Shown here in pieces: positions 9,577-17,817 of a stretch of 64,000 nt of DNA. The notes under the pieces were generated by a model, which saw only the letters and a list, made by a program, of their open reading frames with translations, was not told the DNA's origin and made no database searches. The position numbers and the translations under genes were made by a program. Source of the DNA: Steroidobacteraceae bacterium (GTDB taxonomy: Bacteria; Pseudomonadota; Gammaproteobacteria; Steroidobacterales; Steroidobacteraceae); the NCBI GenBank assembly GCA_025451845.1, contig JANWJS010000035.1:1-64000 (forward strand). The letters are read 5' to 3'. The stretch's first letter is position 1, and each line of letters starts with the position of its first letter.

Positions 9577-9975
9577 ATGGGCTTGGCACAAGGTAACGGG
9601 GCGGGCAGCCGGCGGTCGCTGAAGCTCCTGATCGTGGACGACTCGAACATCATGCGGCGGCGCATCGAGCGCTCGCAGCAGTTCGAGGAGCTGCAGGTGG
9701 TCGGCACGGCCAGCAACGGCGTCGAGGCGCTGGAGATGTTCCGCAAGACCGATCCGGATATGGTCACCATGGACCTGACGATGCCGCAGATGGACGGCAT
9801 CGAGTGCATCTCGAAAATTGTGCACTTGAAGCCGGCGGTGCGTATCCTGGTGATCTCGGCGCTGGCGGACAAGGCGACGGCCGTAGAGGCCATGGAGTGC
9901 GGGGCGAACGGCTTCCTCAACAAGCCGTTCACCGACCGGCAGTTGAACGAAGCGATCGCCGAGTTGATGTCCTGA
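9577..9975 (+). CDS. CheY-like single-domain response regulator
   Basis: 132 residues, a single receiver domain. The acidic pair is in LLIVDDSN, the phospho-acceptor Asp in MVTMDLTMPQMDG, the Thr/Ser switch in LVISALAD and the conserved Lys in NGFLNKPF. There is no output domain, so it probably acts by protein contact. A start a few codons downstream cannot be excluded because the first 12 residues are low complexity. It lies 17 bp after the CheA-like kinase and 22 bp before cheX, so the three form a compact kinase / receiver / phosphatase unit. Confidence 0.92.
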   Translation: MGLAQGNGAGSRRSLKLLIVDDSNIMRRRIERSQQFEELQVVGTASNGVEALEMFRKTDPDMVTMDLTMPQMDGIECISKIVHLKPAVRILVISALADKATAVEAMECGANGFLNKPFTDRQLNEAIAELMS

Positions 9976-9997
9976 ACTCGAGGCGGAGAGCGGTCAG

Positions 9998-10444
9998 ATG
10001 TTGCGGGAAGAGGAGCTGAAGACTTTCGTCGAAGGGACGACGAACTACTTCGAGGTGGCGGCTCAGCAGCCGGCCACCATCGGGTCGCCGTACCTCATGG
10101 AGGGAGCACCCGCGGTACACGACTACACGGGCGTCATCAGCATCTCCGGCAAACGCGAGGGCGTCGTCTACTTCACCGCGCCGCGGGCCATGCTCACCGT
10201 GCTCCTCATGAAGATGCAGGAGAACGACTTTAGCCACGAGACCATGCGCGACCTGGTCGGCGAGGTGGCCAACACCATTTCCGGCAACGCGCGGCGGGAC
10301 TTCGGCCGCGACTTCGTGATCTCGGTGCCGAGCGTGCTCGCCGGCGAGAAGCCCGCCATCACGCAGAAGCCCGGCCAGCGCTCCTTCATCATTCCGATCA
10401 ACTGGCGCAGCCACTCGGCGAAGCTGATCGTCTCGCTGACCTGA
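9998..10444 (+). CDS. CheX-like chemotaxis phosphatase
   Basis: 148 residues, the usual length for the CheX family. The family's phosphatase motif ExxN appears as GEVANTISGNAR at about residues 87-98. CheX dephosphorylates CheY-type receivers in Thermotoga and Borrelia; here the neighbouring CheY is the obvious substrate. The gene ends the operon; 116 bp later a gene on the other strand ends. No methyl-accepting receptor, CheR or CheB is visible nearby, so the input is probably the kinase's own sensor region. Confidence 0.85.
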   Translation: MLREEELKTFVEGTTNYFEVAAQQPATIGSPYLMEGAPAVHDYTGVISISGKREGVVYFTAPRAMLTVLLMKMQENDFSHETMRDLVGEVANTISGNARRDFGRDFVISVPSVLAGEKPAITQKPGQRSFIIPINWRSHSAKLIVSLT

Positions 10445-10560
10445 GACTGCGGGCATGCGACTCTCGCGCGGAAGCCGCCAGCCTTCGGCAGCCCATCGCA
10501 TCGTCCATCCAGTGGGCCTATTAATGGCGGCAGAGACGCGGCCGCGCCGCACCCACGGGA

Positions 10561-10905
10561 TCACCTCGGCGTGGCAATCCGCAGCGGAAACCGGCGGCGC
10601 AGGCTCGCATAGAGCAGGCCGCGGCGCGGATCGGCTACGACTTCGTATTGCGTGGGAGTCAGATCGCAGCTGACGAGCAGAGCCGCTTCTTCCGCTGGCT
10701 GCGAAGGCGGGACGGGTGCTCCCTGATCGTACAGCGTCAGAACCAGCGACTCGGCCTCACCCTCTTCGAGCTCGCGCTGCAGCACGTAGGCGCCCCGGCA
10801 CGCCTGCGAGATCGCCGCTTCGGTCCGCATCCTCTCTTGCAGCAGCCTCGTGAAGTCGTGGCGGTCTTCGGCCCGCGTCCGGCCGCGCCAGATCTGCGCG
10901 ATCAT
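10561..10905 (-). CDS. Antibiotic biosynthesis monooxygenase-like (dimeric alpha/beta barrel) protein
   Basis: 114 residues. It opens MIAQIWRGRTRAED, the first beta strand of many ABM-type barrels, and contains YVLQRELEEGEAESLVLTL, which fits the second and third strands. Such small proteins are heme- or substrate-binding oxygenases or simply ligand binders; the substrate cannot be read here. It is transcribed away from a MocR-type regulator with a 104-bp gap holding a palindromic operator, so the regulator probably controls it. Function beyond the fold is not known. Confidence 0.75.
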   Translation of the reverse strand: MIAQIWRGRTRAEDRHDFTRLLQERMRTEAAISQACRGAYVLQRELEEGEAESLVLTLYDQGAPVPPSQPAEEAALLVSCDLTPTQYEVVADPRRGLLYASLRRRFPLRIATPR

Positions 10906-10941
10906 TCCTGTCTCCTCTCGAGCGGCGGTCGCTCTGTTGGG

Positions 10942-10986
10942 TTGACCGCATCATGGTTCAATTCTGGTATAATATTAAGTACCAGA
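10942..10986 (+). promoter_or_regulatory. Promoter and palindromic operator of the MocR gene
   Basis: A perfect -10 box TATAAT (10968-10973) lies inside a perfect inverted repeat with arms TCTGGTA (10963-10969) and TACCAGA (10980-10986), separated by 10 bp. A -35-like TTGACC sits at 10942-10947, with a long 20-bp spacer. The position suggests that the regulator encoded downstream represses or tunes its own transcription and perhaps the divergent monooxygenase-like gene. Confidence 0.65.
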
Positions 10987-11009
10987 TTATCTCGTTCGTT
11001 TAGGCCAGA

Positions 11010-12503
11010 TTGGCAGCCGTGTTGGATTTCCACCTGTCCATTCCTCGAGACGGCCGCCCGAGTTACCTGCGGATCGCGGACGGCTTGCGCCAGGCCATCC
11101 AGAGCGGCCGTCTCGAGCCCAGCGAGCGGCTCCCGTCCTGTCGCCGTCTGGCGGTGATGCTGGGAGTACACCGGCATACCGTCACAGCCGCGGCGGACGA
11201 GCTGGTCGCGGAAGGCTGGTTGAAGGGCGGTGAGCGGCGCGCGCACAGAGTGGCGGCCGTCCTGCCCTCGGAATTCTTCAACGCGCGCGTGGGACACACC
11301 GCCTCGCGCGGCGCGAAAACGCTCCGGTGGCGGCTCGTTCGGGAAGCCGGCGCGCCCAAGGGCGCGGCCTCGGCCGCGCGCGGGCACCGGTATACGTTTG
11401 CCGGCGGCGTGCCCGACCTGCGCCTCTTTCCCTACGACGAATTCCGCACCTGTCTGGCTCAGGCTCTGCGCAGAGCGCCGCGCGGGTTGGGGGGCTACGG
11501 CGACCCCGCCGGACACCCGGAATTCATCCAGCGGCTGAGCCTGTACTTGCGGCGGGTTCGGGTGCTCACGGGCCGCCGGATCCTGGTGACTCACGGATCG
11601 CAGGAAGGCATGTTCCTCGTCGCGCAGTTGCTGCTGCGTCCCGGAGACAAGGTCGCGGTGGAAGAGCTGGGCTTTCCGCCGGCCTGGGATGCGTTCCGGG
11701 CAGCCGGCGCCGAGCTCGCGCCCGTGAGGCTCGATGCGAGCGGAATGGTGCCGGAAGCGCTCGAGGTGGCATTGAGCAAGGGATCCGTCCGCCTGATCTA
11801 CCTGACCTCGCACCATCAGTACCCGACGACCGTCACCTTGCCGATCGAGCGGCGCCAACGCATCTACGAGTTGGCAAGCCGCAGCGCCGTGCCCATCATC
11901 GAGGACGACTACGACCACGAGTTCCATTTCCGGTCGCACCCGATAGCGCCCCTCGCGAGCAACGATCCGAGCGAGCTGGTCATCTACGCGTCCACGCTCT
12001 CGAAGATCATGTTCCCTTCGATGCGACTCGGATTCCTGGCGGTGCCGGAAGCGATCTACCATCCGCTGGTCAACCTGCGCGCCATCATCACGCGGCAGAA
12101 CAACACCTTTCTTCAGGATGCCGTCGCCCGCTGGATCGACAGTGGCGGTTTCGAGAGACATCTCAGGCGCATGCGTCGCGTCTATCAGGAGCGCCGGGAC
12201 GCGCTCGTGGACGCGCTCTCCGTCGGCCGCCGCGCCGGACTGGCGCTCGACTGGAGCGTGCCCGACGGCGGCATGGCGTTGTGGCTGGATTGCGGCGTCA
12301 ACTCGGACGCAGTGACTCGAGAAGCGGCGGCACGGAAGGTGCTCGTCAATCCGGAGTCCCATTACCGCTTCGCCGGAACACGACCGGGTACGCATCTACG
12401 GCTCGGCTACGCCAGCCAGACGCCTCCGGAGCTTCGTGCCGGCGCGGATATTCTTCTCGAAGCCATCGCATCGGTTCGGGCAGCACGCGCGACCCGGCCC
12501 TGA
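11010..12503 (+). CDS. MocR/PdxR-type regulator (GntR wHTH + aminotransferase fold)
   Basis: 497 residues. N-terminal GntR-type winged helix at about 10-75 (PSYLRIADGLRQAI, then LPSCRRLAVMLGVHRHTV). The rest is a fold-type I aminotransferase-like domain. The PLP lysine is in ASTLSKIMFPSMRLGFL, and EDDYDHEF is the conserved Asp region. MocR regulators use PLP or amino-compound ligands to control nearby genes. The start is TTG at 11010, or GTG at 11019 four codons later. The divergent neighbour encodes a small monooxygenase-like protein; the shared spacer holds an operator. The ligand is unknown. Confidence 0.92.
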   Translation: MAAVLDFHLSIPRDGRPSYLRIADGLRQAIQSGRLEPSERLPSCRRLAVMLGVHRHTVTAAADELVAEGWLKGGERRAHRVAAVLPSEFFNARVGHTASRGAKTLRWRLVREAGAPKGAASAARGHRYTFAGGVPDLRLFPYDEFRTCLAQALRRAPRGLGGYGDPAGHPEFIQRLSLYLRRVRVLTGRRILVTHGSQEGMFLVAQLLLRPGDKVAVEELGFPPAWDAFRAAGAELAPVRLDASGMVPEALEVALSKGSVRLIYLTSHHQYPTTVTLPIERRQRIYELASRSAVPIIEDDYDHEFHFRSHPIAPLASNDPSELVIYASTLSKIMFPSMRLGFLAVPEAIYHPLVNLRAIITRQNNTFLQDAVARWIDSGGFERHLRRMRRVYQERRDALVDALSVGRRAGLALDWSVPDGGMALWLDCGVNSDAVTREAAARKVLVNPESHYRFAGTRPGTHLRLGYASQTPPELRAGADILLEAIASVRAARATRP

Positions 12504-12569
12504 CCACTGCTACGGGGCGGCGGGCGGTGGTCGCCGCACGGGTCGATGTAAGCAGTGCGCGGCAAACGG

Positions 12570-13262
12570 TCATGCTCGCGAACCCTCCCAGGCCTGCCGC
12601 TCCAGCACCTTCACGTCGACCTCGGCGCGAATCTCGAATCCGAGCGACTCGTAGAGCGCAATGGCGGGCCGGTTCGCTTTCCAAGCATGCAGGAACGGCC
12701 GCTCGCCCCGGGATTCGATATGCGCCGCGAGCGCAGCCGAAAGGCGGCGAGCAAACCCCCGATGCCGAAAATCAGGGTGCGTACACACTCCGCTCACTTC
12801 CGTATAGCCGGGGAAGCGGAAGCGCTCTCCCGCGATGGCCGCAAGCCGCCCGTCGACGCGTATGCCGAGAAACTCCCCCATGACGTGGGTACGGGCCAGG
12901 AACGGTCCCGGCTCGGTGAGTTGGGCCAGGGCCAACATTTCCGGCGCGTCCGCATCCGTGAGTCTCACCAGATCCTCGTCCGGCGGCGCAGCGGGTATGC
13001 ATCGCCTGGCGATCATTTGTACGCCTTTGGCCTCCTTCACCGCCACGAACCCGTCGGGCACGAGGATGTCCGGCACCTGCAAAATGAATATGCGCTCGCC
13101 GGGCTGCACCAGATCCGTCAGTGCGGCGAGCGCCGCAGCGGTGTCATCGCTGGCGGATGCAAACAGGTTGATATCCTTCGCATACCTGCGCGCCAGCGCA
13201 CCACCCTGCGACAGGGCGAGATGCCGGGTGCTGAGAGCCGCCCATGCGGGCCGATCAAGCAT
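12570..13262 (-). CDS. GNAT family N-acetyltransferase
   Basis: 230 residues. The C-terminal half (about 115-225) is a GNAT fold with the acetyl-CoA loop region VCTHPDFRHRGFARRLSAAL and the late-strand motif ANRPAIALYESLGFE. The N-terminal half resembles the FR47-like two-domain acetyltransferases. The substrate cannot be told. The start overlaps the 3' end of the upstream marR gene by 8 bp on the same strand, so the two are co-transcribed. A regulatory link to the MarR protein is likely. Confidence 0.9.
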   Translation of the reverse strand: MLDRPAWAALSTRHLALSQGGALARRYAKDINLFASASDDTAAALAALTDLVQPGERIFILQVPDILVPDGFVAVKEAKGVQMIARRCIPAAPPDEDLVRLTDADAPEMLALAQLTEPGPFLARTHVMGEFLGIRVDGRLAAIAGERFRFPGYTEVSGVCTHPDFRHRGFARRLSAALAAHIESRGERPFLHAWKANRPAIALYESLGFEIRAEVDVKVLERQAWEGSRA

Positions 13263-13758
13263 ATTTGCGACCTCGCGCGGGTGTACGGGCCGCGCGGACC
13301 TGCAAGGGAGCGTCGGCCAGCGCTTCCTCCAACGCTGACAATTGTGCTAGCAGTGATCCCGAAGCGCCCGCGCACGCGTCGGCGACCGCAGATTCGACCC
13401 TCGGCCAAGCCAGCCGCTTGGAACGCGCGATCAACTCACGGCCCGCTTTGGTCAGCTCGATCGCCCGCAAGCGCTTATCGGCCGCAGGGCGCCGGGAAGC
13501 CACCAGATTGTCCGATTGCAGGTTCTCCAGCATGCGGGATATCCCCGGCTGACTGATTCCCACCGCCTGTGCCAACTCGCCGACGCTCAAGGGGCCCAGC
13601 CTGTCCAGCGCGGCAAGCAGAGGGCAATGAGATGCCGGAATGCCTATGCCGGCTTGCGCGAGCAGAACCTCAGTCTGCGCCTGCAGCCGCTCGCCGAGAC
13701 GCTTCAACCGGGTTCCGAGGGTGAGATGCCCCAGCTCGCGGACGATATCCGTGATCAT
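13255..13758 (-). CDS. MarR family transcriptional regulator
   Basis: 167 residues with the MarR winged helix in the middle: LSVGELAQAVGISQPGISRMLENLQSDNLVA, followed by the wing with the DKR motif (AADKRLRAIELTKAGREL). It heads a two-gene operon with the GNAT gene, whose start it overlaps. MarR-GNAT pairs are common, and the regulator often responds to a substrate of the enzyme. A palindromic AT-rich site lies just upstream and probably serves for autoregulation. Confidence 0.93.
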   Translation of the reverse strand: MITDIVRELGHLTLGTRLKRLGERLQAQTEVLLAQAGIGIPASHCPLLAALDRLGPLSVGELAQAVGISQPGISRMLENLQSDNLVASRRPAADKRLRAIELTKAGRELIARSKRLAWPRVESAVADACAGASGSLLAQLSALEEALADAPLQVRAARTPARGRKYA

Positions 13759-13780
13759 GGCTGCTTCATTTTCATAGCAA

Positions 13781-13801
13781 GATATATATCATGTGATGCA
13801 A
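13781..13801 (-). promoter_or_regulatory. Candidate MarR operator and promoter
   Basis: The perfect palindrome GATATATATC (13781-13790) lies 22 bp upstream of the marR start, in a locally AT-rich patch of an otherwise GC-rich region. Read on the reverse strand, TTGCAT (13801-13796) could serve as a -35 box, which would put the palindrome in the promoter spacer. This is where MarR proteins usually repress their own genes. Confidence 0.45.
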
Positions 13802-14482
13802 ACGGCGACAACCCTGCGGTCGGCCGATCGGGCGCCGCCTCAGGCGTCATGATCGGATTGGAAGCGCGGGCGTGAATGGGCGGGGTTTGAGCGGTAGCGG
13901 CCGGTCATCCTGAAGCTTCTGGGGCTTGAGCATGGCGAGCCGCAGAAGCTGGGCGCGCGCCGCCGCTCACGATACGACCCACCCCGAGACGCGAGATCTC
14001 CCACGCGATCCATCGCATAGAGACCGCGACGACGCGAATGCAGACGATGGCCCACGCCGAACCGCCGGGAAATGATGGCGCGGGCCAGCACCAGCTCCGC
14101 TCCAAAGGCGGGCGCAAATCAGCGCGCCGGCCGTGAGCGCGCGGTGAAGGAAATCGCTCCGAGATTCAGCCCTCATTCAGAAGCTCTTTGGTTTGATAGG
14201 GGCGTAGAGGAAGGAAGTGGAGGCACGGGCCCTTCGCACAACGAGAGCGTCGGGCGTGAGTCGGCGGTGATCCAAGAGGCGCATCGAGATGTTTTGTGAC
14301 GCTGAGCGGCAATTTTGGACCAGGAGCGGCGGTCGCGTCCTGCCGGGCCGCAAGCTTGGCGGGATCGACTGCGCAAGCCGCGGCAGATTTCTTTCAGGCT
14401 GTGCGCAAAGTCGCGATCCAGAGACTCCCCGACATCATCCGCACGGTGTTATGTTCAACGCACTTCGCACGGGGGTTCGTCC
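13802..14482. other. Gap with no convincing gene
   Basis: About 680 bp. No open frame here has a recognisable family, good start or codon pattern like the neighbours. On the reverse strand around 13900-14120 two frames read like fragments of one coding region (one contains ARAIISRRFGVGHRLHS), so a decayed gene is possible, but I could not identify it. Confidence 0.3.
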
Positions 14483-14665
14483 ATGCACTTGGAAATTCTG
14501 ACATCGGCGCCGCGCGCGCTCGCCACGCTCGCGCGGGACAACAGCAATCTCTCTGCCCTGGCCCTGGTCCTCGGCGTGGTCGGCGGCTGCATGCTCTCGG
14601 CCTGGCGCGAGCAGTTGCGTGAGCGCAAAGCGCAGTTCGCTCGCCGGCCCACCTCACTCGAGTGA
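14483..14665 (+). CDS. Small single-span membrane protein, unknown
   Basis: 60 residues from ATG 14483, preceded by GGGGG at a usable distance. One membrane helix is predicted by eye at about residues 24-42 (LSALALVLGVVGGCMLSAW), followed by a basic tail (REQLRERKAQFARR). The layout N-out/C-in follows from the positive-inside rule. I do not recognise a family. A shadow of other coding sequence is unlikely because no gene is on the opposite strand. Confidence 0.45.
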   Translation: MHLEILTSAPRALATLARDNSNLSALALVLGVVGGCMLSAWREQLRERKAQFARRPTSLE

Positions 14666-14748
14666 GGCTCGGATGAGACACTGGAACGCAGCTTGCTTAT
14701 CTGAGTGTCGCACGCCCGTCACGAATGAGTGGCATTCTTCGCCCGCCA

Positions 14749-14969
14749 TGCAGATCAGCCCCCTGTACGTCGTTACCCAGCGCCGCGACCTCGCTGCGCG
14801 CTACGCCACGACCACTCGGCAGTGGCTGGTCGCGCGCACCACGTACCGACGGCTGCATGAGGCGCCGGTGAAGAACATCACGGCGTTGCGCGATGCCGCC
14901 CGCCGGCTGGACCAGCTCGAGCGCGGACGCGCGGCGCTGCTGCGCGACCTGAAGGCCTTGGCCGATTGA
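14749..14969 (+). CDS. Small basic hypothetical protein
   Basis: 73 residues from ATG 14749; an in-frame ATG at 14673 would add 25 residues. The sequence is basic and mostly helical, with a Leu/Arg heptad-like tail (ALRDAARRLDQLERGRAALLRDL) suggesting a short coiled coil. No known family was recognised. It lies between the small membrane protein and the LD-carboxypeptidase, all on the forward strand. Confidence 0.4.
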
Positions 14970-15025
14970 GGTGAGGGCGTCGCTGGCGGAGAATGTGGGC
15001 CCACAGGAGCCGCACTCGCCACTTG

Positions 15026-15934
15026 ATGCCTTCCACATCACGCTATCACGCGTTCCCTGCGCTGCGGCCGGGCGATCCGGTCGCGGTCATCGCGCCATCA
15101 AGTCCGTTCGATCGCGCCTCGTTCGAGGCGGGCCTTGCGATCATCAGCCGGCGGTACCAGGTTCACTATGACCCCGGCGTGCTGAGGCGCCGCCGCTACC
15201 TCGCGGGCAGTGACGAGCGACGGCTCAGTGAGCTCAAGTCCGCACTCGGGGACGCGGGCGCACGCGCCATCTTCTGTGCCCGCGGCGGCTACGGGATGAT
15301 GCGCTTGCTGCCCGCGCTCGAGGGTATCGCGGTGGTGCCGAAGCCGGTGATCGGGTTCTCCGATATCACCGTGCTGCATCAGCTGCTGCAGCGGCAGCGG
15401 CTCGTCAGCATCCACGGTCCCGTTCTCACTCAGCTCTCGAGGCTGGATGCAGGCGCGCACGCGCGCCTCTTCGAGCTTCTCGAGTCCAAAGCGCCGGCCG
15501 CAGCTCTCATCGGCGCCGAAACGTACGTCGCGGGGGTGGCGGAAGGGCCGCTGCTCGGGGGCAACCTCTCGGTGCTCACCCGGCTTCTCGGTACGCCTTT
15601 CCTTGCGCCGCTCGACGGCGCGATCCTCCTCCTCGAAGACGTTGGCGAGCGTCCTTACCGGCTCGACCGCATGTGGACCCATCTTGCGCTCGCGGGAGTC
15701 TTCCGTCGGGTGCGCGGCATCGTTCTGGGGGAGCTCGTGGGTTGCGAGGACAAGGATGCGGATTACTCGAGCGCCGATGTGCTGCGCGAGCTGGCCGCTG
15801 CGACGGCCCTTCCTTGCGCGGCGGGATTCCCGATCGGTCACGGCGCCCAGAACCAACCGTTGCCGCTGGGGGTGCGAGTGCGGCTGGATGCGGGCAGCTG
15901 CCGCCTCACGTTTCTCGAGGCCGCGGCCGGATGA
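15026..15934 (+). CDS. LD-carboxypeptidase (peptidase S66, LdcA/MccF family)
   Basis: 302 residues from ATG 15026, the start that fits the family; an upstream in-frame GTG at 14993 adds 11 unlike residues. N-terminal LRPGDPVAVIAPSSPFD is the S66 first strand. CARGGYGMMRLLP and GFSDITVLH hold the nucleophile-serine region, LLGGNLSVLTRLLGTPF is the conserved middle segment and GHGAQNQPLPLG carries the catalytic His. LdcA enzymes remove the terminal D-Ala from recycled murein tetrapeptides; MccF relatives cleave microcin C. No signal peptide is visible, so it acts in the cytoplasm, fitting peptidoglycan recycling. Confidence 0.92.
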   Translation: MPSTSRYHAFPALRPGDPVAVIAPSSPFDRASFEAGLAIISRRYQVHYDPGVLRRRRYLAGSDERRLSELKSALGDAGARAIFCARGGYGMMRLLPALEGIAVVPKPVIGFSDITVLHQLLQRQRLVSIHGPVLTQLSRLDAGAHARLFELLESKAPAAALIGAETYVAGVAEGPLLGGNLSVLTRLLGTPFLAPLDGAILLLEDVGERPYRLDRMWTHLALAGVFRRVRGIVLGELVGCEDKDADYSSADVLRELAAATALPCAAGFPIGHGAQNQPLPLGVRVRLDAGSCRLTFLEAAAG

Positions 15935-15956
15935 GGGGCAGCCGGCCGCGGCGCAG

Positions 15957-17069
15957 TCAGCCGCTCGGCTCAGCAGGCGGAGGTTCGGGCGTGGCGGGCA
16001 GCGAGCGCACCACGGCGGCTAGATAACCGGGAAACGTCGGAGGCGTTCGCAGGGTCGCCGAGCGGCGCCAGAGACTCAGTGTGTTGAGAACTACCGCCAG
16101 CAGGCGCGGCAGCACGATGTAGAGCAGCGCCGTCCAGAAGATGAGATCCACCCACTGCCCGCCGGGGCCGCCGCCAGTGGCGGCCCCCGTCCAGGCAAGC
16201 GCCTGGAGGTCCTGGGCCGAGGGGATGGGAATACCCTTGATCGCGGACGCGGCACCGTACAAGGTCACCAGCGCAGTATGGGCGCTTGCGGGCCCGAAGA
16301 CGGTGTTGCCCCAACCCGCGGCCTGATGGAGCATCCAGCCGCGAACGGCATAGCCGGCCATGAGACCGACCGCCGCGAGAATGGCCGCCAGATGCAACAG
16401 ACGCCGCGCGCGCTCACGGAATAGCGGCCTGCCGAGCTCGCGCCAGTCCGCGGCGAAGCGCCGCAGACCGGGTGCGAGCGGCGCGTTGAAACCGATCGAG
16501 TGCGTGATCAGCGCGTCGACGCTCGCATAGACGCGGTTGGCGTAGGTCCTGGCGAGCCACTGTCTGAAAAATCCATCGCGCTGCAGTGCCGCGATCTCGC
16601 GAGCCGTGAGGGTAGTCGCAGCCTCACTGCGCTGCCGCAGCGAGCGGCCTGCTCTGACGATCAGGATGACGTAGATGAGCAGATTCCAGAGCAGGAGGCC
16701 GATGAGCGGGTAGGCAAAAATGTCGATCCGCTTGCCCTCGACGAACGTGATCCCGAAACCCAGGAGTAAGCCGAGCAGCAAAATCGAGCGGTCGAGCCCG
16801 GTCGGCCCGGCCGCAGCGGCAAGTATGCGATCCACGCCCGGCGATCGGACGCGCACGCGCGCGAGAAGCGCGTCAGCACGGCGCGCCAGAAAACGCTCCG
16901 CATGGCTGTTGATCTGCACCGACGGATCGCCGGCCGCAGGGAGCGGGCGACCCTCGGCCGCCTCGCGGCTGGCCTGGGCGCGATCTTCGAGCGACAGGGC
17001 GTCGCCGCCCAGATCGGACTGCTCGATGGCATAAACCAGCAGCACGGCTTGCAGCGCACGCTGTCGCAT
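15957..17069 (-). CDS. DUF2868 membrane protein
   Basis: 370 residues from ATG 17069, which aligns with the usual DUF2868 start (MRQRALQAVLLVYAIEQ); an upstream start at 17105 is possible. At least four membrane segments: two near residues 90-145 (SILLLGLLLGFGITFVEG and LIGLLLWNLLIYVILIV), one near 230-250 and one near 320-340. The function is unknown. DUF2868 genes are often followed by a DUF3482 GTPase gene; that partner is missing here, where an LD-carboxypeptidase gene converges instead. Divergent from the KDPG aldolase gene. Confidence 0.82.
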   Translation of the reverse strand: MRQRALQAVLLVYAIEQSDLGGDALSLEDRAQASREAAEGRPLPAAGDPSVQINSHAERFLARRADALLARVRVRSPGVDRILAAAAGPTGLDRSILLLGLLLGFGITFVEGKRIDIFAYPLIGLLLWNLLIYVILIVRAGRSLRQRSEAATTLTAREIAALQRDGFFRQWLARTYANRVYASVDALITHSIGFNAPLAPGLRRFAADWRELGRPLFRERARRLLHLAAILAAVGLMAGYAVRGWMLHQAAGWGNTVFGPASAHTALVTLYGAASAIKGIPIPSAQDLQALAWTGAATGGGPGGQWVDLIFWTALLYIVLPRLLAVVLNTLSLWRRSATLRTPPTFPGYLAAVVRSLPATPEPPPAEPSG

Positions 17070-17122
17070 GGGGCCATTTTGCTGCACGATAGCGGCTGTA
17101 CGCAAAATATCGAGTCGCAGCC

Positions 17123-17767
17123 ATGCCCCGCAGCGCGGAAATCGAACGGATCCTACGGCTGTCGCCGGTGATGCCGGTGGTCATCATCGAGGAGGCGGAG
17201 ATCGCCCCGGACCTGGCGCGAGCCTTCGTACGCGGCGGCATTCGCGTAGTTGAGATCACGCTGCGAACGCGTGCGGCGCTGGCCGCCATCGAGGCAATCG
17301 CGCGCCAGGTGCCGGAGATTGCCGTGGGTGCCGGCACGGTCCTGTCCACCGCGGACCTGCAGGCCGCCGTAAGCGCGGGCGCCACTTTTGCGATCTCGCC
17401 GGGCGCAACCCCTGCCCTGCTCGCCGCGGCCGCAGCGGCACCCATACCCTATCTGCCTGCCGTGGCGACAGCTTCGGAGCTGATGCAGGCACTGGCGGCC
17501 GGCTACGACTGTTTCAAGTTTTTTCCGGCCGGCCCCGCGGGCGGCACCGCGATGCTCAAAGCATTCGCTGGCCCTTTTCCGCAGGCGCGCTTCTGTCCCA
17601 CGGGAGGCATCACACAGGACTCCGTGAAGTCCTATCTCGATCTGCCGAACGTTCTCTGTGCCGGGGGCTCCTGGCTGTCGCCGGCGGACGCCCTCGCGAT
17701 CCGCGATTGGAAGCGGATCGAGGCATTGGCCTCGCGGGCTGCGGCATCCAGAAACTTAAGCGCTTAG
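17123..17767 (+). CDS. eda: 2-dehydro-3-deoxy-phosphogluconate (KDPG) aldolase
   Basis: 214 residues, class I KDPG/KHG aldolase. The Schiff-base lysine is Lys132 in GYDCFKFFPAG. The catalytic Glu is in VVEITLRT, and GAGTVLS and FCPTGGI are the phosphate-binding loops. It splits KDPG to pyruvate and glyceraldehyde-3-phosphate, the last step of the Entner-Doudoroff route, and also acts on related keto acids. No edd or glucose-6-phosphate dehydrogenase gene is next to it in this window, so it stands apart from the usual operon. Confidence 0.94.
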   Translation: MPRSAEIERILRLSPVMPVVIIEEAEIAPDLARAFVRGGIRVVEITLRTRAALAAIEAIARQVPEIAVGAGTVLSTADLQAAVSAGATFAISPGATPALLAAAAAAPIPYLPAVATASELMQALAAGYDCFKFFPAGPAGGTAMLKAFAGPFPQARFCPTGGITQDSVKSYLDLPNVLCAGGSWLSPADALAIRDWKRIEALASRAAASRNLSA

Positions 17768-17817
17768 CTCACGGTCGAACCGGCGGCATGCCGCAGCGCT
17801 CTCATCCCGATCGTCCG

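Noticed and set aside
10902..12395. 497-codon frame on the reverse strand
   Set aside because: Antisense to the MocR gene, whose domains are clear.
11327..12883. 518-codon forward frame
   Set aside because: Out-of-frame shadow of the MocR gene running on into the GNAT region; low-complexity Arg/Ala-rich sequence.
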